Source: Candidatus Parcubacteria bacterium
GTDB lineage: Bacteria > Patescibacteriota > Patescibacteriia > CAIXNZ01
Assembly (NCBI GenBank): GCA_026395675.1
Contig: JAPLYF010000024.1
Span: 1 to 7,047 of the forward strand
Length of the DNA: 7,047 nucleotides
Direction: 5' to 3'
Shown in pieces: positions 1-5,931 of the stretch. A program made the translations under genes and the position numbers. Each line of letters begins with the position of its first letter. Within the stretch, counting starts at the first letter, position 1. The notes beneath the pieces are model-generated. The model was not told the origin of the DNA. It saw only the letters and a list, made by a program, of their open reading frames with translations, and did not search any database.

Positions 1-30
1 CCTGCCTACGCTAAAGCTACGGCCGGCAGG
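1..30. repeat. GC-rich imperfect palindrome at the window edge
   Basis: CCTGCC at 1-6 pairs with GGCAGG at 25-30, and a smaller GCT-AA-AGC hairpin sits inside. The minus strand reads GTAGCTTTAGCGTAG in the centre. I recall very similar dispersed repeats in Patescibacteria genomes, but that is memory, not a search. It is read through in frame by the DUF559 gene and encodes its last visible residues. The repeat may continue beyond the edge. Confidence 0.6.
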
Positions 31-453
31 CTGTAATCTCCCCCTAATCTTAGGTGGAGATTCAAAAGGTTCAAAATATTCATTCTTTTTCAAATTATCT
101 ATTTGCGCGCAAGTAACCAAAATATCTTCAATTACTGAATCACAATTATTTAAAATTTCAGAATTCCAATATCTTTTAACATATAAATCTTTGCTTTCTA
201 AAAATTTCTGTCTGATCTTATCTCTAATTTGTGCGGATTTAAACGCATGCACACCACCATCAATTTCAATACCTAATTTTATTTGCGGACAATAGAAATC
301 AACAATATATGGTCCGACACCAAACTGCCTACGGAATTTATAGCCTAAATTTTTTCCTTTTAATTTCTGCCACAAGACAACTTCTGCCTTAGTCATATTT
401 TTTCTTAGGAATCTTCTTTTGCCTTGATTCGATTTTAAATTAAACAACTGCAT
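1..453 (-). CDS. DUF559 domain protein, 3' end beyond window edge (partial)
   Basis: Translating down from ATG at 453 gives 151 codons without a stop to base 1, so the C-terminus lies outside the window. Residues about 15-105 match the DUF559 family: a LRKNMTKAEVVLW helix, KFRRQFGVGPYIVDFYC, then GIEIDGGVH. The family is related to very-short-patch-repair type endonucleases, with the acidic E-x-D and surrounding residues expected in the nuclease core; the true substrate is unknown. The first ATG is preferred because the next one (codon 20) would remove the start of the conserved helix; a weak GAGAAAG lies just upstream. The tail after about residue 130 is encoded by two palindromic repeats (35-62 and 1-30) and is probably not part of the ancestral fold. 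I am confident of the family and unsure of the real C-terminus. Confidence 0.85.
   Translation of the reverse strand, partial: MQLFNLKSNQGKRRFLRKNMTKAEVVLWQKLKGKNLGYKFRRQFGVGPYIVDFYCPQIKLGIEIDGGVHAFKSAQIRDKIRQKFLESKDLYVKRYWNSEILNNCDSVIEDILVTCAQIDNLKKNEYFEPFESPPKIRGRLQPAGRSFSVGR
35..62. repeat. 28-bp near-perfect palindrome inside the DUF559 reading frame
   Basis: AATCTCC (35-41) pairs with GGAGATT (56-62), and CCTAA (43-47) pairs with TTAGG (50-54). The single mismatch is position 42 against 55, and the loop is only TC. The structure is much stronger than expected by chance in AT-rich coding sequence. It encodes about nine residues near the visible C-terminus of the DUF559 protein. Confidence 0.7.
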
Positions 454-467
454 ATTTCTTTCTCAAT

Positions 468-503
468 CCCCTCCTTAGACAAGGAGGGGTTCAGGGGAGG
501 TTG
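468..503. repeat. Palindromic repeat, copy A
   Basis: CCCCTCCTT (468-476), loop AGAC, then AAGGAGGGG (481-489) form a perfect 9-bp hairpin, followed by TTCAGGGGAGGTT. A second copy of the same unit starts 60 bases further on; both share the 17-base block at 473-489 and 533-549. It lies just upstream of the DUF559 start. Neither strand has a T-tract after the stem, so it is not a typical intrinsic terminator. Confidence 0.75.
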
Positions 504-524
504 AATTATTCCCTCTAAACCACC

Positions 525-563
525 TTAACCTACCTTAGACAAGGAGGGGCAAGGGGAGGTTAA
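525..563. repeat. Palindromic repeat, copy B
   Basis: This is a diverged second copy of the repeat at 468-503. The outer arms TTAACCT (525-531) and AGGTTAA (557-563) are complementary, and the inner CCTT-AGAC-AAGG hairpin is at 533-544. The left part of the stem has decayed (CCTACCTT instead of CCCCTCCTT), while the right flank AGGGGAGGTT is kept. It sits downstream of the 545-residue surface protein gene and is the only structured element there that could act at its 3' end. Confidence 0.65.
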
Positions 564-590
564 TTGATTATTACATTAATTCTGAACTCC

Positions 591-2228
591 TTACATCAGT
601 CCCTTATCAACATTAATGGAGCTGGCCGCGTTTTTCACATCCAGCGGACTAAAATCGCTAAGCGAATTTATCTGGCTTCCCGTTTTATAATTAATAAAGA
701 AAGCATCCGACACATCCTCAACCAAACTATTCCAATTAGCGCCGTAAAGCTGTATGGCTATTTGCTCAGTACTAATCCAGCGCAAAGTCCCAGAGCTGGC
801 TATGGCATAAACCTTAGGATCAGTAGTTATTTTAACCATTTTCACGCCTGGCCTATAAGTAACATTGCCACCGATAGGAATTTGTCCTAATTGTTCATCA
901 GTAATGGTTTTAACAGTTGAAAAATCATTGTACCAGGTTGAAAAAGTTTTTAAATTGGGGAAAACATATCTTTTAGCGTCAGCGCCATAATAATAAATTG
1001 CCGGCGTTGATGCCTTAATCAAATCGCCAAAATTAAGGCCCGCCATGGGCAAAATCCCCGTATTAACGTTTAAAGTTAAGGTCTGCAAGACCTGCCCATC
1101 AACTTTAATAGTTAAAGTTTTCAGGCCCAAGGCAACAGAACGCACTTCAAAAACTATTTTCCCATTAGCATCAGAAATATTATTAGGATTGGAAATTATC
1201 ATATCTGAACTGGTCTCAACTGTAATCTGACGATTAGCTATTGGCTGGTTATTTTGATCTTTGATAATTACAGTAACTGTGGCTTTATCAAGGCCGTCGT
1301 TTTTAATCGTGGTTTTATCGCTGCTGACAGACGAATTGGTTAAAGACGAAACCTGCTGGCTGGCTTTAACTGTGATTGTGGCATTTTGAGTGTTATTACC
1401 GTTGCCGTCGCGACCCTGAAGGCTGATGGTATGGTCGCCGTCCGTAATATTTTGCCAGTCAAAACTCCAGGTGTAATTAGTTGTATCAAAATTATCAATA
1501 ATATTTACAGGTTGATTATCAATGTATAAATAAAGTTCTTTAAAATAAGTATTGCCTTGATCGCGCGCCATGCCCTGGATCATAAAATGACTATTATTTA
1601 TCATACTTCCATCAGTCAAATTTGTAATTACCAATTTGGGTCCAAGAGCATCAACGCTATACGTGGAAATCACCTGCGAATTGCTGTTGGTGATATTGGC
1701 GTCAGTGGGGCCATTATTGCCGGAATCCATAAATATGCCCAAATCGCCTACATCAAAACTGCTATTGGCATTATTATCAGTTAAAATTGGAATTTGCATG
1801 TTTATTGTCGCGCTGGTGCTCAGGCCGCTAAAAGTTTCCACACTAACAAAAAATCTCTCACTGTCAGTAATTTTTTCAGAAAGATTTTCAATATACCAGT
1901 TTAAATAAGCTGTTGAATAATTCAGATTGCCGATTTTACGATCCACACCAATGCCCTGAAAGCCAACTGGTCCGCTATCAGCCCAAAGTGTCATATAACT
2001 CAGGTGGTGCAAATAACCAGCTGTGCCTAAATTTCTTAGCCCCAGGGCTTTGAGAGTGTCTGGTTTGATAACAATCAAGCTAAAATCCATAACCAAGTTA
2101 TCAAAGGTGCCTTTGTAAAAGGTGGCATAAGGCGCTTCCAGATTAACAATGGCATTGGCTTGGAAGGCCTTGGCTGGCAACACAATTAAAATTAAGGAAA
2201 TGAAAAACAAAAAAATAATTTTTTTCAT
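591..2228 (-). CDS. Exported surface protein, Ig-like domains plus C-terminal GDLIKAS module (545 aa)
   Basis: An N-terminal Sec signal peptide (MKK followed by a hydrophobic run to about residue 18) has likely cleavage after A21 or A26. Residues 27-195 are an unrecognised beta-rich region with an acidic loop at 151-162 (D, N, N, D, D spacing) that could bind calcium. Residues about 197-290 look like a bacterial Ig-like domain and 300-390 like a Big_1/invasin-type Ig domain (DQNNQPIANRQITVE, then SDANGKIVFEV). Residues 400-525 are the aromatic module GDLIKAS, KRYVFPN, TWY, VTYRPGVKMVKITTDPKVYA, LRW, DAFF. I know this module from CPR surface proteins; its function is unknown. No LPXTG or C-terminal membrane anchor is seen. 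It starts 19 bp after the RAYT1 stop, with no clear ribosome binding site, so it may be co-transcribed with RAYT1. Confidence 0.85.
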   Translation of the reverse strand: MKKIIFLFFISLILIVLPAKAFQANAIVNLEAPYATFYKGTFDNLVMDFSLIVIKPDTLKALGLRNLGTAGYLHHLSYMTLWADSGPVGFQGIGVDRKIGNLNYSTAYLNWYIENLSEKITDSERFFVSVETFSGLSTSATINMQIPILTDNNANSSFDVGDLGIFMDSGNNGPTDANITNSNSQVISTYSVDALGPKLVITNLTDGSMINNSHFMIQGMARDQGNTYFKELYLYIDNQPVNIIDNFDTTNYTWSFDWQNITDGDHTISLQGRDGNGNNTQNATITVKASQQVSSLTNSSVSSDKTTIKNDGLDKATVTVIIKDQNNQPIANRQITVETSSDMIISNPNNISDANGKIVFEVRSVALGLKTLTIKVDGQVLQTLTLNVNTGILPMAGLNFGDLIKASTPAIYYYGADAKRYVFPNLKTFSTWYNDFSTVKTITDEQLGQIPIGGNVTYRPGVKMVKITTDPKVYAIASSGTLRWISTEQIAIQLYGANWNSLVEDVSDAFFINYKTGSQINSLSDFSPLDVKNAASSINVDKGLM

Positions 2229-2247
2229 AAAAATATGGTTAATTTTT

Positions 2248-2841
2248 TTAATATTCTAAATAATCAATTTTAAATATTGAATGATCGTTCAGCTCGTAAT
2301 TCCGCCATGAGCAGTATTTATATTCAGAGATGTCTTTGGTAACGCCATGTTTCACTGGATTATCATGGATATATTTTAATTTTTCTGCAAATTTTTTATC
2401 TGAATATATATTAAAATCGTAAAATCCTGGTTGCCAAATATGATATTTTAATCCACGTTTATGATTTCTACTCTCTTCTCGGGTAGCATGGAGCCCCTGC
2501 TCCATGCTGGAATCATTGGTTCGCGCCAAGAGCAGGGGCTCTTGGCTACCCGGATGTGAACTTAAATAATCAATAATTTGCCTGGCAACCATTGACTTAA
2601 AATCCTGCATTACTTTGGATATGGTTAATTCTGTAAAGTTCTCCGTATCAAACCAAATTAACTGATGAATATGATCCCATATTATAGCGTAGCCATAAAT
2701 TTTCAATTTGAATTTCTGACGGTAAAATTCCAAATTTTGTAAATATAATTCGCAAAATCTCTCCTCCTTAAAATAAGGGCAATTATTATATGTCTTAAAA
2801 GTCACAAAATGTATCTGCCCTGGTTCATTATATTTCTGCAT
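2248..2841 (-). CDS. RAYT1: REP-associated Y1/HUH transposase (197 aa)
   Basis: This is a Y1 transposase of the IS200-like/RAYT family, expected to nick and join single-stranded REP DNA through a 5'-phosphotyrosine. Visible signatures are GQIHFVTF near the N-terminus, the HIH metal-binding motif at H57/H59 (YGYAIIWDHIHQLIWF), WQPGFYDF at 136-143, and YIHDNPVKHG, whose Y157 corresponds by family pattern to the catalytic tyrosine. SWRNY near the end is also typical. The start at 2841 gives the same 197-residue length as RAYT2. An upstream GTG at 2883 would begin inside the external palindrome, and the RAYT2 locus has a stop in the equivalent extension. Residues about 97-121 are encoded by a palindromic element. 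The protein differs from RAYT2 at 12 of 197 positions with no indels. All motif residues are intact, so it is probably functional. Confidence 0.9.
   Translation of the reverse strand: MQKYNEPGQIHFVTFKTYNNCPYFKEERFCELYLQNLEFYRQKFKLKIYGYAIIWDHIHQLIWFDTENFTELTISKVMQDFKSMVARQIIDYLSSHPGSQEPLLLARTNDSSMEQGLHATREESRNHKRGLKYHIWQPGFYDFNIYSDKKFAEKLKYIHDNPVKHGVTKDISEYKYCSWRNYELNDHSIFKIDYLEY
2480..2552. repeat. Internal REP/BIME-like element in RAYT1
   Basis: CGGGTAGC (2480-2487) and GCTACCCG (2545-2552) close the element. Hairpin 1 is AGCATGGAGC (2485-2494), loop CCCT, GCTCCATGCT (2499-2508). Hairpin 2 is GCCAAGAGC (2525-2533), loop AGGG, GCTCTTGGC (2538-2546). Each hairpin has GGGTAG at its 5' foot on its own strand, and the two are inverted relative to each other, as in a BIME. 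It is translated in frame as about P97-R121 of RAYT1. Confidence 0.85.
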
Positions 2842-2874
2842 GTTTTTTTTAAAAACGGAATTCATGATGGTTGC

Positions 2875-2939
2875 GGGTAGCACGAAGCCCCTGCTCCATG
2901 TTGGAAATTCGTGCCAAGAGCAGGGGCTCTTGGCTACCC
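2875..2939. repeat. External REP/BIME-like element upstream of RAYT1
   Basis: GGGTAGC (2875-2881) and GCTACCC (2933-2939) bound the element. Hairpin 2 (GCCAAGAGC 2913-2921, loop AGGG, GCTCTTGGC 2926-2934) is perfect. Hairpin 1 has decayed: AGCACGAAGC against GCTCCATGTT leaves two mismatches and a wobble pair. The spacer between hairpins is six bases shorter than in the internal copy. It lies in the predicted RAYT1 leader, 33 bases before the start codon. Confidence 0.8.
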
Positions 2940-2977
2940 AAGGGACGGATCCCGCTTTGCAGTTTTTTCCTACCTTA

Positions 2978-3006
2978 ATTTTAACAAATAATTTACAAAA
3001 TATAAA
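2978..3006 (-). promoter_or_regulatory. Possible promoter of RAYT1
   Basis: On the minus strand TTTATA (3006-3001), a 17-base spacer, and TAAAAT (2983-2978) resemble a sigma70 promoter. The TAAAAT box is conserved in the RAYT2 copy. The -35 box is only 4 of 6, and the region is AT-rich, so chance is a real alternative. The predicted transcript would carry the external palindrome in its leader. Confidence 0.35.
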
Positions 3007-3013
3007 GCCCTGC

Positions 3014-3050
3014 CTAACAAAAACAAACCAGCCCGCAAATAAAGGGCTGG
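3014..3050 (-). terminator. Intrinsic terminator of the 702-aa surface protein gene
   Basis: On the minus strand CCAGCCC (3050-3044), a nine-base loop, and GGGCTGG (3034-3028) form a stem, followed by TTTGTTTTTGTT. It begins 30 bases after the stop codon of the 3080-5188 gene and separates it from RAYT unit 1. Confidence 0.85.
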
Positions 3051-3079
3051 ATTATTTATATTAAAATTTAATAAATATG

Positions 3080-5188
3080 TTAGCGCGCCAAAACATTTGC
3101 ATAAATATTACTTCTGAAAACAAATTGGGCAAACTGGTAATTGCCAGAACCATCAATGGCATAATCAAGATTAGCCGCATTATCATCACTCAAATACACC
3201 TGAATACTATCCCCTGCGCTGGTCGCGCCAGTAGTATCAGCATAAACATATAATTTTTTGGTAGCGCCGGCTGAAATTGCCAAATTATTGGGATTGCCAA
3301 AAGTAAAAGTCACACTATTAGCCGCGCAAACATCAACTGCCTGGGTGTCTAAAATATTGCCATTTTCATCCTGCAAGACCATGCCCAAACCGACCCCTGC
3401 TGTACAACTATGCCCAATATTAACTTTTAATTTATTAGCAATGCCGCTGGTGTTATTGGCTGCGCTAAAAAAATCAACCTCATCTGCCGAATCAGCAGTT
3501 ACCTGATAAACAGCCAGCAAAGTTTTCGTGCCTGGAACTAAATGAGTTTTAGGTGAATTAGGGTCAAGGCTAATATAAGGATATGAAGCAACTAAATTGT
3601 AAATCTTAGAATCAATAACAGCGCTGCCAGTTGTTTTTTGGCCTGAAGCTTTGCCTGTTGCTTCAATATCAGCTGGCGCGGCAATTACAGCTTTTAAAGT
3701 ATCGCCATTTTGCACTGTGGTGCCATCAACCGGCAGAGCATCAACAGCCACTGTCAGAGTCACGCTTTGGCTGGCTAAAATAAGAACTGAATTGCCAGAC
3801 AAAATAAGCTGGGCTTTTTTTGTGGTTGGATCCATAATGGCGCTAGCAACTGGCTGACTAATAGCTATGCCATCATTTCTTTTGTCCGCATACAAATACC
3901 AATTTATTGCGACTGTTCCAGTGCCAGTATCAGAAATTATTACTTTATCTAAAAACATATCTTCCGCCTGGCCGGCTGTTGATTTAAAAGAAGCCACGCC
4001 TTGTTTTACCTTGCCAGCGATTAAAATGCCTTCTGGCGGTGTTAAAGCTTCCAAATTAGACCCAATGGTGCTCCCACTCATGTAATTCCCTATAACTGGT
4101 AAATTACCACCTACCATGCCTGAAACCAATACAATATCGCTTGCTTGAGCAATGCCTAGCGCTATAGTACTTCCGCCTGGAGCTGCTGCTGAAACGCTGG
4201 CCTTAATGTAAAGGCTTAGTGGATTATTAACATTAACAGTTAAAGCAGGAATAAAAGTTATTAATGCTTTGCTATTTGAACCCAAACTCGCGCTGCTGCT
4301 AATCGTTGCATTGCTGGCATTTACAAACTGAATGTTATTCACATCATTATTTGAACTCAAGCCATAGCGCGTTACATAAATTGATTTTATGTTGATCGGC
4401 GCAGAAGTCGCGCTAAAAATAATTTTGGTAAAATTTAAAGTTGTTCCTCCAGGCACAGTTCCCGCGGCCGGCGTATCAGGCGCCAAAGAAACTGTCAAAA
4501 CCGGACCAGTGGTCGGAACAATTAAACTTTTATCAGCATTGATTGAAACAGAAGCGGTTGTGGCAGCAGCTGGGTTGTAGTCAGAAACATTATTAATCGG
4601 CAAACCAATATTATAATTTATAAAAAAAGCATCTGGCACATCTTCAATCATTGCCCTCCAATTTGATCCGTAAAGTGAAGCTGCCAGTGATTCAGTGGTT
4701 ACCCAGCGTAAAATTCCATTAGCGGCAACCGCGTACACTTTGGGATCAGTCGTGATTTTCACCATTTTAACTCCCGGCCTATAAGTGACATTGCCGCTGA
4801 TTTGAATGGCTGCCAATTCCGCGTCAGTAATTATCTTCACGCTGGAAAAATCCGCATACCAGGTTTTAAAGGTTTTCTCATTAGGAAAAACATAGCGCTT
4901 AGCATCTGCGGCATAATAATAAACCGCGGAGGTTGAGGCCTTAATTAGATCGCCAGAATTAAAAGTAGTTGCCTGCGCATTTGGCGCAAAAACAGCTAGG
5001 CCAATTGACCAAAAAATGGTCATGGCCACAATTCCGATTGTAAAGCTCCACCAATAGAAGTTGGCGGCCTCTTGGTTACGGTGAGAGCGTAACCCTGCAC
5101 CGAAAGCCGAATACATTCGGCTTTGTACCTGCATCCCCGAATAGGAGTCTAATGCTTTCTGGTGCGGGGTAAAAATTCGTTTGGTCAT
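3080..5188 (-). CDS. Exported S-layer-like surface protein, N-terminal GDLIKAS module plus beta-sandwich repeats (702 aa)
   Basis: Residues 1-43 form an unusually long, basic N-terminal region. A hydrophobic segment follows at 44-68, ending in a plausible signal peptidase site (NAQA before TTF, residue 73). Residues 78-205 are the aromatic module GDLIKAS, KRYVFPNEKT, TWY, NVTYRPGVKMVKITTDPKVYA, LRWVTTE, DAFFINY, a paralogue of the module at the C-terminus of the 545-residue protein. After a Thr/Pro-rich linker come three beta-rich, probably Ig-like segments: about 228-352, 387-516 and 523-681. C595 and C621 in the last could form a disulfide. No sortase motif or C-terminal anchor is visible, so retention may rely on the module or on an uncleaved N-terminal segment. 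The ATG start lies 12 bp after the RAYT2 stop, with no evident ribosome binding site. Residues 22-39 are encoded by two palindromes. It is likely an abundant cell-envelope protein. Confidence 0.85.
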   Translation of the reverse strand: MTKRIFTPHQKALDSYSGMQVQSRMYSAFGAGLRSHRNQEAANFYWWSFTIGIVAMTIFWSIGLAVFAPNAQATTFNSGDLIKASTSAVYYYAADAKRYVFPNEKTFKTWYADFSSVKIITDAELAAIQISGNVTYRPGVKMVKITTDPKVYAVAANGILRWVTTESLAASLYGSNWRAMIEDVPDAFFINYNIGLPINNVSDYNPAAATTASVSINADKSLIVPTTGPVLTVSLAPDTPAAGTVPGGTTLNFTKIIFSATSAPINIKSIYVTRYGLSSNNDVNNIQFVNASNATISSSASLGSNSKALITFIPALTVNVNNPLSLYIKASVSAAAPGGSTIALGIAQASDIVLVSGMVGGNLPVIGNYMSGSTIGSNLEALTPPEGILIAGKVKQGVASFKSTAGQAEDMFLDKVIISDTGTGTVAINWYLYADKRNDGIAISQPVASAIMDPTTKKAQLILSGNSVLILASQSVTLTVAVDALPVDGTTVQNGDTLKAVIAAPADIEATGKASGQKTTGSAVIDSKIYNLVASYPYISLDPNSPKTHLVPGTKTLLAVYQVTADSADEVDFFSAANNTSGIANKLKVNIGHSCTAGVGLGMVLQDENGNILDTQAVDVCAANSVTFTFGNPNNLAISAGATKKLYVYADTTGATSAGDSIQVYLSDDNAANLDYAIDGSGNYQFAQFVFRSNIYANVLAR
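5074..5124. repeat. Two adjacent hairpins in the 5' coding region of the surface protein
   Basis: GGTTACG (5074-5080) pairs with CGTAACC (5088-5094). AAAGCCGAA (5103-5111) pairs perfectly with TTCGGCTTT (5116-5124) across a TACA loop. Together they encode residues 22-39 of the 702-residue protein. Neither has a GTAG foot like the RAYT-linked elements, so this looks like a different repeat family, or structured mRNA close to the start codon. Confidence 0.7.
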
Positions 5189-5200
5189 AAATTTTAAATG

Positions 5201-5794
5201 TTAATATTCTAAATAATCAATTTTAAAGATAGAATGATCATTCAATTCATAATTCCGCCAGGAGCAGTATTTATAGTCTGCAATGTCTTTGGTGATGCCA
5301 TGCTTTACTGGATTATCATGGATATATTTTAATTTCTCTGCAAATTTTTTATCCGAATATACATTAAAATCATAAAATCCGGGTTGCCAAATATGATATT
5401 TTAATCCGCGTTTATGATTCTTACTCTCCTCGCGGGTAGCATGGAGCCCCTGCTCCATGCTGGAATCATTGATTCGCGCCAAGAGCAGGGGCTCTTGGCT
5501 ACCCGGATGTGAACTTAAATAATCAATAATTTGCCTGGCAACCATTGACTTAAAATCCTGCATTACTTTGGATATGGTTAATTCTGTAAACTTCTCCATA
5601 TCAAACCATATCAGCTGATGGATATGATCCCATATTATAGCATAGCCATAAATTTTCAATTTGAATTTCTGACGGTAAAATTCCAAATTTTGTAAATATA
5701 ATTCACAAAATTTCTCCTCCTTAAAATAAGAGTAATTATTATATGTCCTAAAGGTCACAAAATGTATTTGTCCCGGTTCATTATATTTCTGCAT
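5201..5794 (-). CDS. RAYT2: REP-associated Y1/HUH transposase (197 aa)
   Basis: This is a second copy of the RAYT, with the same motifs: HIH at 57-59, WQPGFYDF at 136-143, and YIHDNPVKHG with candidate catalytic Y157. It has the same internal palindrome-encoded stretch at about 97-121. Its start is fixed: the reading frame upstream of ATG 5794 meets a TAA within five codons. Substitutions relative to RAYT1 are mostly conservative (K16R, R28K, R125K, I145V, V167I, E173D), with C21Y, P22S, T66M, N68K, T108I and S172A also present. It lies 12 bp before the 702-residue surface protein and behind a leader that carries the external palindrome. It is probably active or recently so, since neither copy has a frameshift or stop. 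Confidence 0.9.
   Translation of the reverse strand: MQKYNEPGQIHFVTFRTYNNYSYFKEEKFCELYLQNLEFYRQKFKLKIYGYAIIWDHIHQLIWFDMEKFTELTISKVMQDFKSMVARQIIDYLSSHPGSQEPLLLARINDSSMEQGLHATREESKNHKRGLKYHIWQPGFYDFNVYSDKKFAEKLKYIHDNPVKHGITKDIADYKYCSWRNYELNDHSIFKIDYLEY
5433..5505. repeat. Internal REP/BIME-like element in RAYT2
   Basis: This is the same element as at 2480-2552, at the constant offset of 2953. Both hairpins are perfect, with CCCT and AGGG loops, and GGGTAG is at both feet. The only change seen in the spacer is GATTCGC instead of GGTTCGC. It encodes about P97-R121 of RAYT2. Confidence 0.85.
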
Positions 5795-5825
5795 ATTTTT
5801 ATTTAACGGGTTTCATGATGATTGC

Positions 5826-5890
5826 GGGTAGCATGGAGCCCCTGCTCCATGCTAGAAATTCACGCCGAGAGCAGGAGCTCTCGGCTACCC
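5826..5890. repeat. External REP/BIME-like element upstream of RAYT2
   Basis: GGGTAGC (5826-5832) and GCTACCC (5884-5890) bound the element. Hairpin 1 is AGCATGGAGC (5830-5839), loop CCCT, GCTCCATGCT (5844-5853), which is perfect. Hairpin 2 is GCCGAGAGC (5864-5872), loop AGGA, GCTCTCGGC (5877-5885), also perfect. Compared with the other copies an A-T pair in the stem has become G-C on both arms. It lies 31 bases before the RAYT2 start codon. Confidence 0.85.
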
Positions 5891-5931
5891 AAGGGACGAA
5901 TCTTGCTTTGCGAAATATTTTTCCCGCCTTA

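Larger units (their letters stand above)
2248..2999 (-). mobile_element. RAYT unit 1 (RAYT gene plus leader palindrome)
   Basis: This segment is highly similar to 5201-5951. The coding part aligns at a constant offset of 2953 without gaps, and the similarity continues through the external palindrome and a shared block (AAGGGACG.AT, then CCTTAATTTTA) before fading near 2999. On the other side similarity stops at the RAYT stop codon. No terminal inverted repeats or target-site duplications are evident. The unit is defined only by the comparison of the two copies, so the ends are approximate. Confidence 0.6.

Noticed and set aside
468..563. Palindromes A and B as intrinsic terminators
   Set aside because: The stems are GC-rich, but no T-tract follows on either strand, and the same unit occurs twice in 96 bases, which fits a dispersed repeat better.
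564..1908. Plus-strand open frames across the 545-aa gene (564-890, 1045-1230, 1557-1784, 1636-1908)
   Set aside because: They lie antisense to a well-supported exported protein, have no family resemblance, and overlap its domains; they are shadows.
2842..2883. Longer RAYT1 start at GTG 2883 (14 extra residues)
   Set aside because: The extension would begin inside the external palindrome, and RAYT2 has an in-frame stop in the matching region. The ATG at 2841 gives equal lengths for both copies.
2939..2962. Possible further palindrome after the external element (AAGGGACGGATCCCGCTTTGC)
   Set aside because: It looks like one half of a hairpin, but the matching second arm is absent in both RAYT loci, so no structure can be supported.
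3258..4580. Plus-strand open frames across the 702-aa gene
   Set aside because: Their Ala/Val/Pro-rich composition is the antisense of a Thr/Ala/Val-rich surface protein; no motif supports them.
2248..5188. Simple 3-kb tandem duplication of RAYT plus surface gene
   Set aside because: High similarity ends at the RAYT stop codons. The surface genes share only one diverged domain, located at opposite ends of the proteins.
2480..5890. Four similar repeats could suggest a CRISPR array
   Set aside because: The copies are bipartite hairpins at irregular, kilobase-scale distances, two of them in coding sequence. There are no spacers of uniform length and no cas genes.
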